A stretch of 49,605 bases of DNA from a bacterium (lineage in GTDB: Bacteria > Bacillota > Clostridia > Lachnospirales > Lachnospiraceae), in the NCBI GenBank assembly GCA_030524675.1, contig JAUNGE010000025.1:1-49605 (forward strand), in the 5' to 3' direction. Shown piece by piece: positions 16,733-26,264 of the stretch. The translations under genes and the position numbers were made by a program. Position 1 is the first letter of the stretch; every line of letters begins with the position of its first letter. Below the pieces are notes generated by a model, which was given only the letters and a program-made list of their open reading frames with translations, did not search any database and was not told the DNA's origin.

Positions 16733-17582
16733 CAGCAGCAATTTTCTTGATAACTGCAATGTTGTTTTTCAGTTTTTCATCAGTCGGCTCTGTGGAGAAA
16801 TCCTCGAATGTAATATATTTGTCATATCCGACTTTCTTCAGTGCCTTAAATACTCTGACAAAATCTGCATATCCATCGGTAAATGGTGCCCAGTCTCCTG
16901 CATACTTCTCAACACCGTCCACAGTCTTCTTTACCCAGTGTGCATTCTTTACATGAACGTGATCCAGGTAATCTCCAAGAATCTCCAGAGCCATCTGGTA
17001 CTCCTCAAATCCCTCATAAATCACGTTTCCGGTATCATAAATCACACCAACATAGCGGCTGTCAAAGTTGGAAAGAACGCGGTATGCCGCGCTCGCAGAC
17101 GGGCAGATTGTTCCATGGTGCATCTCCATATTTGCTTTCACGCCGTACTCTTTTGCCAGCTTCTCAATCACACTGTATCCCTCTACGGCCTTCTTCAGCA
17201 ACTCATGATATCCCACTGCTGGATCATAGCGCAGACAGTTCACGCGAATCTTCGGGCAGTTCATGGTAACTGCTGCCTTCATGCAGCGCTCAATCACCTT
17301 CGGGTCGCTGCTCGCATCCAGATAAGTTGCAAGAGCATTGATCTCCAGCCCATTTGCATCACAGAGAGCCTTGATATCGGCAGCTTTCTGGTCGATTGTC
17401 TCAATGTCATATGTACACAGATTGTTGCGCCAGTAAGACGGCTTCTCTGCCAGAATCGCTGGGTCTGTCGGAATAGAGGTTACTCTCCACTCAACTCCAT
17501 CATAGCCGCACTCCTTAATTTTTTTCACTGCTTCCTCTGGTGTATACTCTGGAAGTCCTACAGTAAATACAGAATACTTCAT
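16725..17582 (-). CDS. Sugar-phosphate isomerase/epimerase (xylose-isomerase-like TIM barrel)
   Basis: A 285-residue AP-endonuclease-2/xylose-isomerase-like TIM-barrel protein, from the ATG at 17582 after AAAGGAG (8-base spacing). Metal-binding features include the VKANMEMHHGTICPSASAAY segment near residue 145, VIYDTGNVIYEG near 180, DHVHVKNAHW near 205 and ITFEDFSTEP near 260. This arrangement of Glu, Asp, His and Glu ligands suits sugar keto-aldose isomerisation or 3-epimerisation. It has its own promoter (17637-17665) but lies downstream of araD on the same strand, so it probably handles a pentose or uronate derivative. The exact substrate is unknown. Confidence 0.82.
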   Translation of the reverse strand: MKYSVFTVGLPEYTPEEAVKKIKECGYDGVEWRVTSIPTDPAILAEKPSYWRNNLCTYDIETIDQKAADIKALCDANGLEINALATYLDASSDPKVIERCMKAAVTMNCPKIRVNCLRYDPAVGYHELLKKAVEGYSVIEKLAKEYGVKANMEMHHGTICPSASAAYRVLSNFDSRYVGVIYDTGNVIYEGFEEYQMALEILGDYLDHVHVKNAHWVKKTVDGVEKYAGDWAPFTDGYADFVRVFKALKKVGYDKYITFEDFSTEPTDEKLKNNIAVIKKIAAEV

Positions 17583-17636
17583 AGTTGTTGCTCCTTTCGT
17601 CACTTCTCCAATTTTCGTATTTTGTTTGTAATTTTC

Positions 17637-17665
17637 ATTATAGCACATGCGACGAACCTTTACAA
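17637..17665 (-). promoter_or_regulatory. Promoter for the isomerase gene (extended -10)
   Basis: On the minus strand TTGTAA (17665-17660) is separated by 17 bases from TATAAT (17642-17637), and TGTGC precedes the -10 box (extended -10). The distance to the start codon at 17582 is 54 bases. Confidence 0.75.
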
Positions 17666-17755
17666 TTTAAAATCTTCCACTCTTGTGTCACTTTTTCTTC
17701 TTATTTCTCCCATACTTCTTTCTGCATCGCAATCCTGATAATTTTGCGAGTCGCT

Positions 17756-18451
17756 CTATTTTTTTTCCTGTCCATAGTACGCATTCGGCCCATGTTTTCT
17801 CATAAAGTGCTTATCCTGCATCTCCTGCGGCGCTTCTTTTACTTTCTTATTCAGCATTTCCGTAATAAAGTTCATCTTTGCAATCTCCTCGAGTACCACT
17901 GCATGATAAACCGCCTGGGCCGCGTCTTTTCCCCAAGTAAACGGGCCATGATTCTTGCAGAGAACGCCCGGCACATAGACCGGATTTTTTCCCTCAAAAG
18001 TCTCAATAATCACCTTTCCGGTATTTTTCTCATAGGCTTCCTCAATCTCTTCTTTTGTCAGATTTCTGGCACATGGAATTTCACCGTAGAAGTAATCGGC
18101 ATGTGTCGTGCCATAGCACGGAAGTGCGCGGCCCGCCTGCGTCCATGCAGTTGCCATCGTAGAGTGGGTATGCACAATACCGCCGATTTCCGGAAATGCT
18201 TTGTACAGCTCCAGATGCGTCGGAGTGTCAGAAGACGGGCGCATATCGCCCTCCACAATCTCTCCATCCAGCGTCAGAACTACCATATTGTCCGGACTCA
18301 GCTCTTCATACTCCACACCGCTCGGCTTAATCACCACAAGCCCCTTCTCTCTGTCAATGCCGCTGGCATTTCCCCAGGTGTAAGTCACCAGATGTCTTCT
18401 GTCCAATTCCATATTTGCCTCATAAACCTGTTTTTTCAATTTCTTTAACAT
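17756..18451 (-). CDS. araD: L-ribulose-5-phosphate 4-epimerase
   Basis: A 231-residue class II aldolase-fold epimerase that converts L-ribulose-5-phosphate to D-xylulose-5-phosphate, feeding L-arabinose (or ascorbate-type) carbon into the pentose phosphate pathway. Diagnostic segments are [21 protein letters not shown] (residues about 24-44), the zinc-site His pair in [19 protein letters not shown] (about 90-108), the [18 protein letters not shown] segment, and [11 protein letters not shown] (His near 170). Length matches AraD. GAGG lies 9 bases before the ATG. It follows the ABC exporter gene by 90 bases on the same strand. UlaF/SgbE are close homologues, but no ula genes are nearby. Confidence 0.93.
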   Translation of the reverse strand: MLKKLKKQVYEANMELDRRHLVTYTWGNASGIDREKGLVVIKPSGVEYEELSPDNMVVLTLDGEIVEGDMRPSSDTPTHLELYKAFPEIGGIVHTHSTMATAWTQAGRALPCYGTTHADYFYGEIPCARNLTKEEIEEAYEKNTGKVIIETFEGKNPVYVPGVLCKNHGPFTWGKDAAQAVYHAVVLEEIAKMNFITEMLNKKVKEAPQEMQDKHFMRKHGPNAYYGQEKK

Positions 18452-18541
18452 ACTGAAATTCCTCTTTCCTGATTGATTCTCTCTCGCTGCTTTTGATTCG
18501 TATTTATTGCTTTTGATTCTTGTTCACGTTCTGCTGGCCAA

Positions 18542-20335
18542 TCAGTGCTGCATCTCCCAGTACTGATAAAAAGCACCTTTTTTCTCCATCAGCTCCTCAT
18601 AGGTTCCGGCTTCCCGCATACCTCCGTCTCCAATCACCACAATCTTGTCCGCACGTTTTATCGTGGACAGCCTGTGTGCCACCACAAAAGTCGTCTTTCC
18701 GCACGACAACCGGTCAAACGCCTCCTGGATTTTCCGCTCGGACACGCTATCTAACGCCGAAGTCGCCTCATCCAGAATAATCACATCGGGATTTCGCATC
18801 AATGCCCTGGCAATGCTCACTCTCTGTCGCTGTCCACCGGACAGTTTGTCTCCATGCTCTCCAATTTTCGTGTCCACACCGTCTGGCAATGCCTGCACCA
18901 CATCCCAGAGATTTGCCGCTCGAAGCACTTCCTCCAGCTTCTCATCTGGCACATTTGGCACACCATATGTGATATTATCGCGGATGGAACCGGAGAATAG
19001 AATCGTGTTCTGCGGAACCACAGCCAGATGCCGTCTGTACGACCGCAGGTCCATCTTTTCCATATCTTCATTGTCCAAATAAATCTTTCCTGCGTCCGGT
19101 TTCATAAACCCAATCACCAGATTCAACAGTGTCGTCTTTCCTGCTCCGGATTCTCCCACAAAAGCGACGGTCTCACCGGCTTTTACATCCAGTGAAAAAC
19201 CGTTCAGCACTGGCTCTTTTGTCCCTGGATAGTGATACACAACATTCTGAAACGAAAACGCGCCGTTCACCTGTCTAATCTGCTCTTTTCCATTGTAACT
19301 CTCAATATCATCCGCGTCCATCACTTCTGCAATGGAATTTAGAGATTCAAAGCCTTTTGCGAGAATCGGAATCAGATTGATGATACTCGTCACCTGATTC
19401 ACAATCGTCGTAAAATATGTCTGATACATCACAATATCACCCACGCTGATTTTTCCATGGTAGGCCAGAAAACTGGTAAATCCCAGGCACAGAAGCTGAA
19501 ATACCTGAAATACCACCCAGCTCGTCGCACCGAACAATGCCTGTACAATATCCAGACGATATCCCTTCTCCGCCACCACAGAGAGAAGTTCTTCCATACG
19601 CTGGATTTCCTTCTCCTCCAATGCATGCGCGCGTGTCACTGGAACCAGCTCCATCATCTCCATCACCCTAGCAGACGTCTCCTCCATCCCACGGCGAAAC
19701 TCCGCATTGGTCCCGCGAATCCGGCTGCGAAATGCCACAATCGTCACAGCTGCCGTCGGCACGGAGAGCAGAAAAAAGCAGAATACCACCCAGCTCTTTG
19801 AGAGCGTCACGCCAAGCGCCACTACCATGCTGATGGCGATGTTGACTGCGCTGATAAACAGCTGTGTGGACAGATTTTCCACTGCCTCCACATCACGCAT
19901 AATCTTTGACTGCAGACGCCCGCTCTGCATCTGTTTGTGGTAGGAAATCGAGAGCTGCTGCAATTTTCGTATCATACTGCAGCGCAGCCCCGCTTCCACA
20001 TAACGGATAGCCAAGCTCTTATATCTCACATACAGATAATTCGTAAAAACATTCTGTGCAATCAGAAGTGCCATAAAAAACAGATAGAGCCAGATTTTCT
20101 GAACTCCGCCTTCCTCATGTCCAGATACAATGTTAATCACCTCTGCTGTCACAATCGGTAACACCCAGGCAGGAGAATGTTTGATAATAAAAAAGAATAC
20201 AGACAAAAGCAATCTCCAATAATTCCCCTGATACAGTCTCATGAGAATCTGAAAGCTGCTCTTTTTTTCTCCTGTAAAACTGTTTTCAAAATGTTCTTCG
20301 TCTCTCTGTTCAATCGCAAATATCCGTTTATCCAT
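18542..20335 (-). CDS. ABC exporter, fused membrane and ATPase domains
   Basis: A 597-residue half-transporter, expected to work as a homodimer. The membrane domain spans residues about 40-330 with six helices. The ATPase domain (about 345-597) has an intact set of motifs: Walker A GESGAGKTT, signature LSGGQRQR, Walker B VIILDEATSALD and H-loop VAHRLS. The catalytic Glu and His are both kept, unlike one of the heterodimer genes at 24488-28025. The cargo is unknown; similar proteins in sugar loci are often annotated as multidrug or lipid exporters. It has its own promoter (20408-20436) and lies upstream of araD. Confidence 0.88.
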   Translation of the reverse strand: MDKRIFAIEQRDEEHFENSFTGEKKSSFQILMRLYQGNYWRLLLSVFFFIIKHSPAWVLPIVTAEVINIVSGHEEGGVQKIWLYLFFMALLIAQNVFTNYLYVRYKSLAIRYVEAGLRCSMIRKLQQLSISYHKQMQSGRLQSKIMRDVEAVENLSTQLFISAVNIAISMVVALGVTLSKSWVVFCFFLLSVPTAAVTIVAFRSRIRGTNAEFRRGMEETSARVMEMMELVPVTRAHALEEKEIQRMEELLSVVAEKGYRLDIVQALFGATSWVVFQVFQLLCLGFTSFLAYHGKISVGDIVMYQTYFTTIVNQVTSIINLIPILAKGFESLNSIAEVMDADDIESYNGKEQIRQVNGAFSFQNVVYHYPGTKEPVLNGFSLDVKAGETVAFVGESGAGKTTLLNLVIGFMKPDAGKIYLDNEDMEKMDLRSYRRHLAVVPQNTILFSGSIRDNITYGVPNVPDEKLEEVLRAANLWDVVQALPDGVDTKIGEHGDKLSGGQRQRVSIARALMRNPDVIILDEATSALDSVSERKIQEAFDRLSCGKTTFVVAHRLSTIKRADKIVVIGDGGMREAGTYEELMEKKGAFYQYWEMQH

Positions 20336-20407
20336 GTCTGCCCCCTGTTGTCTATGGTGCTTTTTATCTTTTTAAGAAATATTTTTTATTTTTTTCTTAT
20401 TAAGTCC

Positions 20408-20436
20408 ATTATAGCACATAACTCTTAAAAGAACAA
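20408..20436 (-). promoter_or_regulatory. Promoter for the ABC exporter gene (extended -10)
   Basis: On the minus strand TTGTTC (20436-20431) is 17 bases from TATAAT (20413-20408), with TGTGC just before the -10. The same TGTGCTATAATG string occurs in the isomerase promoter. It lies 73 bases from the start codon at 20335. Confidence 0.75.
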
Positions 20437-20456
20437 GTGTTTTTTAGCCCTTTTGT

Positions 20457-20506
20457 GAGGAAAGGGCGGACAGCCCACTCTATCGCCATCCGCCCCATTT
20501 CTCCTC
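20457..20506 (-). terminator. Hairpin after the GH43 fusion gene
   Basis: GAGG/AAA/GGGCGGA (20457-20470) pairs with TCCGCCC/TTT/CCTC (20489-20506). The stem is strong and GC-rich, but there is no clean T-run on the minus strand, so it may be a transcript-end stabiliser rather than a classic terminator. Confidence 0.5.
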
Positions 20507-20535
20507 ACTCACCCACAACATCTCTGTTGCTATGT

Positions 20536-20600
20536 ATGAATCACACATTTTATAAATCACGCTTTTTATGATTCACACTTCTTTATGAATCGCGCTGCTT
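20536..20600. repeat. Four imperfect 16-17-bp tandem repeats
   Basis: Units start at 20536 (ATGAATCACACATTTT), 20552 (ATAAATCACGCTTTTT), 20568 (ATGATTCACACTTCTTT) and 20585 (ATGAATCGCGCTGCTT). They lie just 3' of the GH43 fusion gene. No known protein-binding consensus was recognised. Confidence 0.8.
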
Positions 20601-20643
20601 CTGCATCCCCTGCTCCTGGCGTCTGCACTCCATTTTATGCCTA

Positions 20644-23600
20644 TTACCAGATTTTTACATCAGAGAACTCCGCAAACGTCCGTTTCTGCTTGGAATCTCC
20701 CTCAACGAAGAAACCTGCCATAGCTCCGGTAAAGCGCTTTCCGATATGCCACCCTTCATCGCAGATGTAGTTGACATTTCCAAGAGTTCCCAAAGTCACT
20801 TCTTTTCCATTTTCATCCACATAGAGGAAACTTCTTCTCAATCCGTCCGTCACAATCCGAAGAGTGTAGATTCTCTCTTCAGCTGGAACCAGGAAAGGTG
20901 TCGTCAGGCAGTCTCCAATTCTCTCTGTCACAGCAAGCATCAACCCTTTATCTGTCTTTTCCAGGCCAAAAGTCAGATATGTATTTTCGTCATAATAGCA
21001 GGTCAGCCCCGCCTTATCCCCCGTCTGGTACAGCGCCGCATCCACAGCCGCCTCAATCGTGAACGAAAAATCGGTCTGTCTGGTGACATACACCTGGCTT
21101 CCTGTCACCTCATACAGAGGCGCTCCGCCGTACAGTTTCAGCACTTTCTTTCCATCCTTCTCCAGGAACTCTGTGCCGCCCTCGATAGGAGTCTTCGACC
21201 ACATCCAGTATTTTCCGTCAATCGACATATCTATCTGGCACTCGCATACCGGAAGATTTGGGCGTTTTTGCAGCACGCTCGGGCCTTTTCCTCCATTGAC
21301 GAGAGGCCATCCATCCGGCGTCCAGACAACAGGGTCAAGCGCTGTCTCACGGCCCAAAACGGTGTACTTATCGTCCAACAGACGTCCGCACAGATATACC
21401 ATATACCAGCTTCCATCCGGCAGCTGCAGCATTTTTCCGTGTCCAGCTCTCTGAATCGCAGCCATCGGGTCTCTCTGTGTCATGACCGGATTGTACGGGC
21501 AGCTCTCATATGGGCCGTACATATTTTTGGAACGTCCAATGCTGACACGATGTCCGATGCCGGTTCCGCCCTCTGCCAGAATCAGATAATACCAGCCATC
21601 CTTCTTCAAAAGATGCGGACCTTCTGGATTTTTCTTCATATCGCCATACCAGAGCATGCGCGGCTTTCCAATCATCTCTGTCGCATCTGCATTTAATTCC
21701 ATGATACGCGCGCCTCTGTTTAAAAGCATATACTTGCGGCCATCCTCATCGTGGAAAATAGACGGGTCAATGCCATCCTCGTCAATAATTGCCGGCTTTG
21801 AATATGGCCCTTCTGGCTTCTCTGCACTCACAATCACCTGCTTGCGGCACACATAGTCGGTGTCATTCATGCGGTAAGTCACAGCAATATAGAATTTCTT
21901 TCCATCGTAGGAAATATCAGGCGCCCAGTATCCTCTTCCGCTCTCCAGTCCATCCAACATTGCCCATTCTGGATTTGTGATGGCATGGCCGATGATTTCC
22001 CAGTGTATTAAATCTTTGGAATGAGAAATCGGAACGCAAGGGAAATAGGTGAAGGAGGAATTTACCATATAGTAGTCATCCCCCACTCTCACAACAGATG
22101 GGTCAGGGAACGCGCCGGTTCTGATGGGGTTGTGGTACATACTCTCATACGGAGCGCCTACCATCTTCTCAAAATACTCGTACACAGCGACTTTTCCCGC
22201 CTTGACTTCCTCTCTTCTGCGGGTTGTCTTCGGCTCATTGTTCAGACTGTCCGTCCAGACAAGCTGAATTCTCGCGTTCTTTTCTGGTCCGCACAGCTCC
22301 TTCTGAAAATCCGAGACACACTCTCTTTCCTTCATGGTCTGATATGCTAACTCATACGGCGTCACACGGTTTCTGTCTCCTTCCACCATGCTCATGCCCA
22401 CTTCTTCTACCAGATACTTCACCAGCTCCACATTTCCGCTCATCGCTGCATAGTGGAGAATACCCCTGCCCTTTGCATCTCTCAGATTCAGGCTGTACTT
22501 GGAGTACTCTGTCATCTGCTTTACCGTCTCCAGATTTCCTTCCAAAGCTGCCAGGAAAATGCCAGGTGTCGCATCATCCCCTCTGAAATCTTCTGTATTC
22601 ACTTTGATATCTACGTACTCCAGCTCCACAAATCCGCGGTTTTTGTAGTCCTGCGGCTCCATCGTCTCAGAATTTACCGCAAAAAATCCAATTTTTGCAC
22701 CCGTCCACTGCGCCTTTCCTGGATGGTAAATTGGCGCATCGCTGCAGCCCTTCACCGCCATTGTGCTGCTTCCGTCGCCAAAGAATGTCTGTGTGAAAAT
22801 GACTTCCTTTTCATTTCCATTAAAACGCTTGGAGAAGACAACTGTCTCTGTCTGCTGCTTATTGTATTTTTCAGATACCACATAGTCCAGGCGCACCTGA
22901 TTTTCTTCTCTGCACAGGGACATGTAAGCATACTCACCGCCCAGCATAACAGTTCCTGCCTTCGCCCCCACCGGAAGCCCCGTAATATCCATCTTCGCCG
23001 TCATGGTGAATGCCGGACACGGAAGCTTCTGTGTCATGACATTCCCGCAATCCCAAATTTGCGGATTTTTCTGGCCGGACGGATTGGCTGCATACAGGCG
23101 CAGCACATGGCTGCCGTTTTCCTTCTCCACCACATCGGCATATCCCTGATTGTTTGCCATCCACTGCCACTGCAGGCCCATGCCATGCTCAAAATCATCG
23201 CTCACATTCGGCTCATGGGGTGTCACTTTCGGGCATCCTGACGGTTTCTTATATACATAGGAAGGCTCACCACAGAAATCCTCCGCGAACACGCCCATCA
23301 CCGGCCATCCTTCCTTCCACTCCACTTTCTGCAGATGGCAGATACGGCCGTACACGCCTCGGTCCTGGAAATGCATAAACCACTCTTCTTTTCCATCTGG
23401 AGTATCCACCAGACCACCCTGGTGAGGGCCGTTTATTCTCGCATTTCCCTGATGCATCACAATCTGGAAATCATACGGACCATAAATATCGTTCGCTCTG
23501 AGCGCCACCTGCCAGCCAGGAACCACGCCGCCAGCCGGAGACAGCACATAAATCATGCCTTCGCGCAGATATACCTTCGGTCCCTCTATGGTAAACTGCT

Positions 23601-24171
23601 TCGGTTCTACTTTCTCGCCGTCAAACACAATCACATCGTCTCCGATTGCCTTCGTGCAGTCCGGAGTCATCTCAAACACGCCCAGACGGCTCTTAAATCC
23701 AATCCGGCTCTTTGCATATGCATGAACCACAAACGCTCTTCCATCCTCTGTCCAGACAGGACATGGGTCTATGTATCCCTTGCCCTCCCAGATGCAGGTG
23801 AGCGGTCCCCACTCCCCGAGCGGGTCCTCAGTGCTGGTCACAAAAATCCCCTCGTCCGGCATTCCCACGAAAATCCAGAATTTTCCAGCATGGTAACGGA
23901 TACTCGGCGCCCAGATGCCGCAGTCATGGCGCGGTTTCTCATATCCCTCCCACGAAATTCCATCTTTCAGTGCATAATTCACCAAATCCCAGTTTATCAG
24001 GTCTTTGGATGTCAATATCGGAAGACCTGGAATGAAACTGAAGCTGGAGGCTGTCATATAGAACGTATCTCCAACACGAATAACATCCGGATCAGAATAA
24101 TCCGTAAACAACACAGGGTTTCTGAAAAACCCTTCCCCCAAATCAGATTCCCATACTCTCTTTGTATTCAT
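20644..24171 (-). CDS. GH43 - ankyrin repeats - GH43 double glycosidase
   Basis: A 1175-residue chimera read from the ATG at 24171 after AAAGGA; the upstream TTG is too close to that site. Module 1 (about 1-315) is a GH43 propeller: YSDPDVIRVGDTFYMTASSF (base Asp), YIDPCPVWTEDGR (pKa-modulating Asp) and FTIEGPKVYL (acid Glu). A beta-sandwich runs from about 330 to 530. About 535-630 is ankyrin-like: TPGIFLAALEGNLETVKQ, then GRGILHYAAMSGNVELVKYL. Module 2 (from about 680) is a second GH43 propeller (PDPSVVRVGDDYYMVNSSF, GIDPSIFHDEDGR, NPEGPHLLKKDGW) with another C-terminal sandwich. Both modules keep the catalytic triad. No signal peptide is present, so it is an intracellular xylosidase/arabinofuranosidase-type enzyme. 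Substrates are inferred from GH43 in general. Confidence 0.85.
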   Translation of the reverse strand: MNTKRVWESDLGEGFFRNPVLFTDYSDPDVIRVGDTFYMTASSFSFIPGLPILTSKDLINWDLVNYALKDGISWEGYEKPRHDCGIWAPSIRYHAGKFWIFVGMPDEGIFVTSTEDPLGEWGPLTCIWEGKGYIDPCPVWTEDGRAFVVHAYAKSRIGFKSRLGVFEMTPDCTKAIGDDVIVFDGEKVEPKQFTIEGPKVYLREGMIYVLSPAGGVVPGWQVALRANDIYGPYDFQIVMHQGNARINGPHQGGLVDTPDGKEEWFMHFQDRGVYGRICHLQKVEWKEGWPVMGVFAEDFCGEPSYVYKKPSGCPKVTPHEPNVSDDFEHGMGLQWQWMANNQGYADVVEKENGSHVLRLYAANPSGQKNPQIWDCGNVMTQKLPCPAFTMTAKMDITGLPVGAKAGTVMLGGEYAYMSLCREENQVRLDYVVSEKYNKQQTETVVFSKRFNGNEKEVIFTQTFFGDGSSTMAVKGCSDAPIYHPGKAQWTGAKIGFFAVNSETMEPQDYKNRGFVELEYVDIKVNTEDFRGDDATPGIFLAALEGNLETVKQMTEYSKYSLNLRDAKGRGILHYAAMSGNVELVKYLVEEVGMSMVEGDRNRVTPYELAYQTMKERECVSDFQKELCGPEKNARIQLVWTDSLNNEPKTTRRREEVKAGKVAVYEYFEKMVGAPYESMYHNPIRTGAFPDPSVVRVGDDYYMVNSSFTYFPCVPISHSKDLIHWEIIGHAITNPEWAMLDGLESGRGYWAPDISYDGKKFYIAVTYRMNDTDYVCRKQVIVSAEKPEGPYSKPAIIDEDGIDPSIFHDEDGRKYMLLNRGARIMELNADATEMIGKPRMLWYGDMKKNPEGPHLLKKDGWYYLILAEGGTGIGHRVSIGRSKNMYGPYESCPYNPVMTQRDPMAAIQRAGHGKMLQLPDGSWYMVYLCGRLLDDKYTVLGRETALDPVVWTPDGWPLVNGGKGPSVLQKRPNLPVCECQIDMSIDGKYWMWSKTPIEGGTEFLEKDGKKVLKLYGGAPLYEVTGSQVYVTRQTDFSFTIEAAVDAALYQTGDKAGLTCYYDENTYLTFGLEKTDKGLMLAVTERIGDCLTTPFLVPAEERIYTLRIVTDGLRRSFLYVDENGKEVTLGTLGNVNYICDEGWHIGKRFTGAMAGFFVEGDSKQKRTFAEFSDVKIW

Positions 24172-24487
24172 TTTCCACAAATCCTTTCTTTCTATCAGAA
24201 ACCATGGATGTTTCTACAGAAGGTAATATGATGTTCTCTCACCCTTTTTTCACACCTGCATCCGCGTACCTCTTGTTCATACAGCTGTGCCCGCCTCTAT
24301 GCGCACCGCCAGACTGTTTTTTTTATCAAACATTGGATGCCAAACGGAAAAGAATGAAAGCATTTACATTACGATTATAAAAGAAAATGCAATTTACTGC
24401 TAGGCATAATTTGTCCCTCTTAGGTCATTTTTTGACCTGTCCGCATGCTTGTGTTTCTGTTCTTCTGTTTCTATTCTTCTATTCCTA
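24172..24487. other. 316-base gap between ABC exporter pair and GH43 fusion
   Basis: No convincing gene. A short AGGTCA/TGACCT hairpin at 24422-24438 has a T-rich loop and could be a weak terminator for the exporter genes. On the minus strand a TATAAT at 24379-24374 could serve the GH43 gene, but the matching -35 is poor. T/C-rich TTCT-type repeats lie at 24450-24487, just after the exporter stop. Confidence 0.45.
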
Positions 24488-26260
24488 TTATTCAAACTGT
24501 GCCTGGTACAACTGCCGGTAAAATCCATCCTGACTCATCAGGCTGGCATGGGTTCCCTGCTCCACCACTTCGCCGTGATTCACCACAAGAATCCAGTCTG
24601 CATGGCGGATGGTAGAAAGACGGTGAGCAATGACAAAACAGGTTTTTCCCTCCATCAGCCGCAGCATCGCCTTCTGAATCTGGATTTCTGTGCGTGTATC
24701 GACATTGGAAGTCGCCTCGTCGAGAATCAGCATACGGGAATCTAAAAGCATGGCCCGCGCAATCGTCAGAAGCTGTTTCTGCCCCTTAGAGACGTTCGTT
24801 CCCTCATCACTCAAAATCGTATCATAGCCCTTCGGCAGACGTTTGATAAAAGAATGGATGTGCGCCGCCTTTGCTGCTGCCTCCACTTCCTCGCGCGTCG
24901 CTCCTTCCTTTCCATAAGCCAGATTGTCATAAATTGAGCCAGTAAACAGCCAGGTATCCTGCAGCACCATCGAGTAGGCCAGCCGCAGGCTATCCCGCGT
25001 CAGGCTGCGGATTTCCTGCCCATCGACGCGGATTTCACCGGAATTGACGTCATAGAAGCGCATCAGAAGGTTAATCAGTGTCGTCTTTCCAGCGCCGGTC
25101 GGCCCCACAATGGCAATGGTCTTTCCTGGCTCTACCTTCAGATTCAGATTGTGCAAAATGATATGCTCCGGCTCATATCCAAAAGAAACATTCTCAAGGT
25201 CCACACTCCCCTGTGCATCGTGCAGCACCTTGGCGTCCGGCGCATCCTCCGGCTCCATCGGCTCATCAATCGTACGAAACACGCGCTCTGCTGCCGCTAA
25301 CGCCGACTGCAGCTCATTGATGATATTTGCCATCTCATTGATCGGGCCAGAAAATTTTCTCGAATACAGCACAAACGAGGAGATATTCCCGACTGTCATC
25401 TGACCTGCCAGATATAAAAGTGCGCCGAACACACTGATGAGCGTCAGGGAGAGATTGTTGACGAAGTTTACCATCGGACCTGCCACACTCCAGTACTCTG
25501 CCCAGTAGTATGCATCCACCGCTTCCTTGTTTTTCACATCAAACGTGTCAATCGTGTTCTTCTCCTGATGATAGGCTTTCAATGTTTTCTGTCCTGTTAT
25601 CATCTCCTCCACAAACCCGTTCATCTCACCGAGTTTTCTGGAGCGCAGGCGGTACAGCGGGCGAGTCTTTCCTGTGATAAATTTTGTCACGCAGACAGAA
25701 AGCGGCACAGTGATACAGAAAACAAACACCAGACGCGGCGACACGACAATCATCATGCCGAATGCACCGACGACTGTGACAATCGTCGTCAACATCTGAA
25801 TCAGGTCGCTTGAGAGCGACGTGTTGACCGTGTCGATATCGTAACTGATACGGCTCAAAATATCTCCTGTCTGGTGCGTGTCAAAATAGCCGACCGGAAG
25901 CGCGAGAAGCCGGTCAAACACATCTTTTCGCATCTGGTAGACCACTTTCCGGCTGATAACTAGCATCAGCACACGCAGTCCATAGGAGAGCAGAGAAGAA
26001 ACCACATAGAAGATAATCATCAGCCCTGCATAGTAGAATACTCTGTCAAAATCGACCTTTCCCTTTCCTAGCTCAATCGCATCCACCGCATAACCGGAAA
26101 GCATCGGTCCCACCAGAGCCAGAAGGTTTCCTGCCAAGTTTAACAGCATGGCGCCCAGAAGAAGCCATTTGTAATGCATCATATACGCGCCAAGGCGCAG
26201 AATCGTCCCTCTTCTGTCCTTCGGCTTTTCAAACGTCCTTTTATCCTTATCTCTCGCCAT
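24488..26260 (-). CDS. Heterodimeric ABC exporter subunit (consensus ATPase acids, degenerate signature)
   Basis: A 590-residue half-transporter from the ATG at 26260, four bases after the stop of its partner gene. It has six membrane helices (residues about 25-310) and an ATPase domain (about 345-590). Walker A is GPTGAGKTT. Walker B MLILDEATSNVD keeps the catalytic Glu, and the H-loop is AHRLS. The signature motif, however, is VSKGQKQL instead of LSGGQ. In heterodimeric exporters such as BmrCD or TM287/288, one ATP site is built from a degenerate Walker B/H-loop of one subunit and a degenerate signature of the other; this pair fits that pattern exactly. The cargo is unknown. Confidence 0.9.
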   Translation of the reverse strand: MARDKDKRTFEKPKDRRGTILRLGAYMMHYKWLLLGAMLLNLAGNLLALVGPMLSGYAVDAIELGKGKVDFDRVFYYAGLMIIFYVVSSLLSYGLRVLMLVISRKVVYQMRKDVFDRLLALPVGYFDTHQTGDILSRISYDIDTVNTSLSSDLIQMLTTIVTVVGAFGMMIVVSPRLVFVFCITVPLSVCVTKFITGKTRPLYRLRSRKLGEMNGFVEEMITGQKTLKAYHQEKNTIDTFDVKNKEAVDAYYWAEYWSVAGPMVNFVNNLSLTLISVFGALLYLAGQMTVGNISSFVLYSRKFSGPINEMANIINELQSALAAAERVFRTIDEPMEPEDAPDAKVLHDAQGSVDLENVSFGYEPEHIILHNLNLKVEPGKTIAIVGPTGAGKTTLINLLMRFYDVNSGEIRVDGQEIRSLTRDSLRLAYSMVLQDTWLFTGSIYDNLAYGKEGATREEVEAAAKAAHIHSFIKRLPKGYDTILSDEGTNVSKGQKQLLTIARAMLLDSRMLILDEATSNVDTRTEIQIQKAMLRLMEGKTCFVIAHRLSTIRHADWILVVNHGEVVEQGTHASLMSQDGFYRQLYQAQFE

Positions 26261-26264
26261 ACTA

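Larger units (their letters stand above)
20336..20643. other. 308-base gap: promoter, hairpin and tandem repeats
   Basis: No gene is seen here. Going right to left on the minus strand, the gap holds four imperfect 16-17-base repeats (20536-20600), a stable hairpin (20457-20506) that may end the GH43 transcript, and then the promoter of the ABC exporter (20436-20408). Confidence 0.7.

Noticed and set aside
23335-24231. 298-codon plus-strand frame opposite the GH43 fusion
   Set aside because: Antisense to conserved GH43 motifs; no ribosome site.
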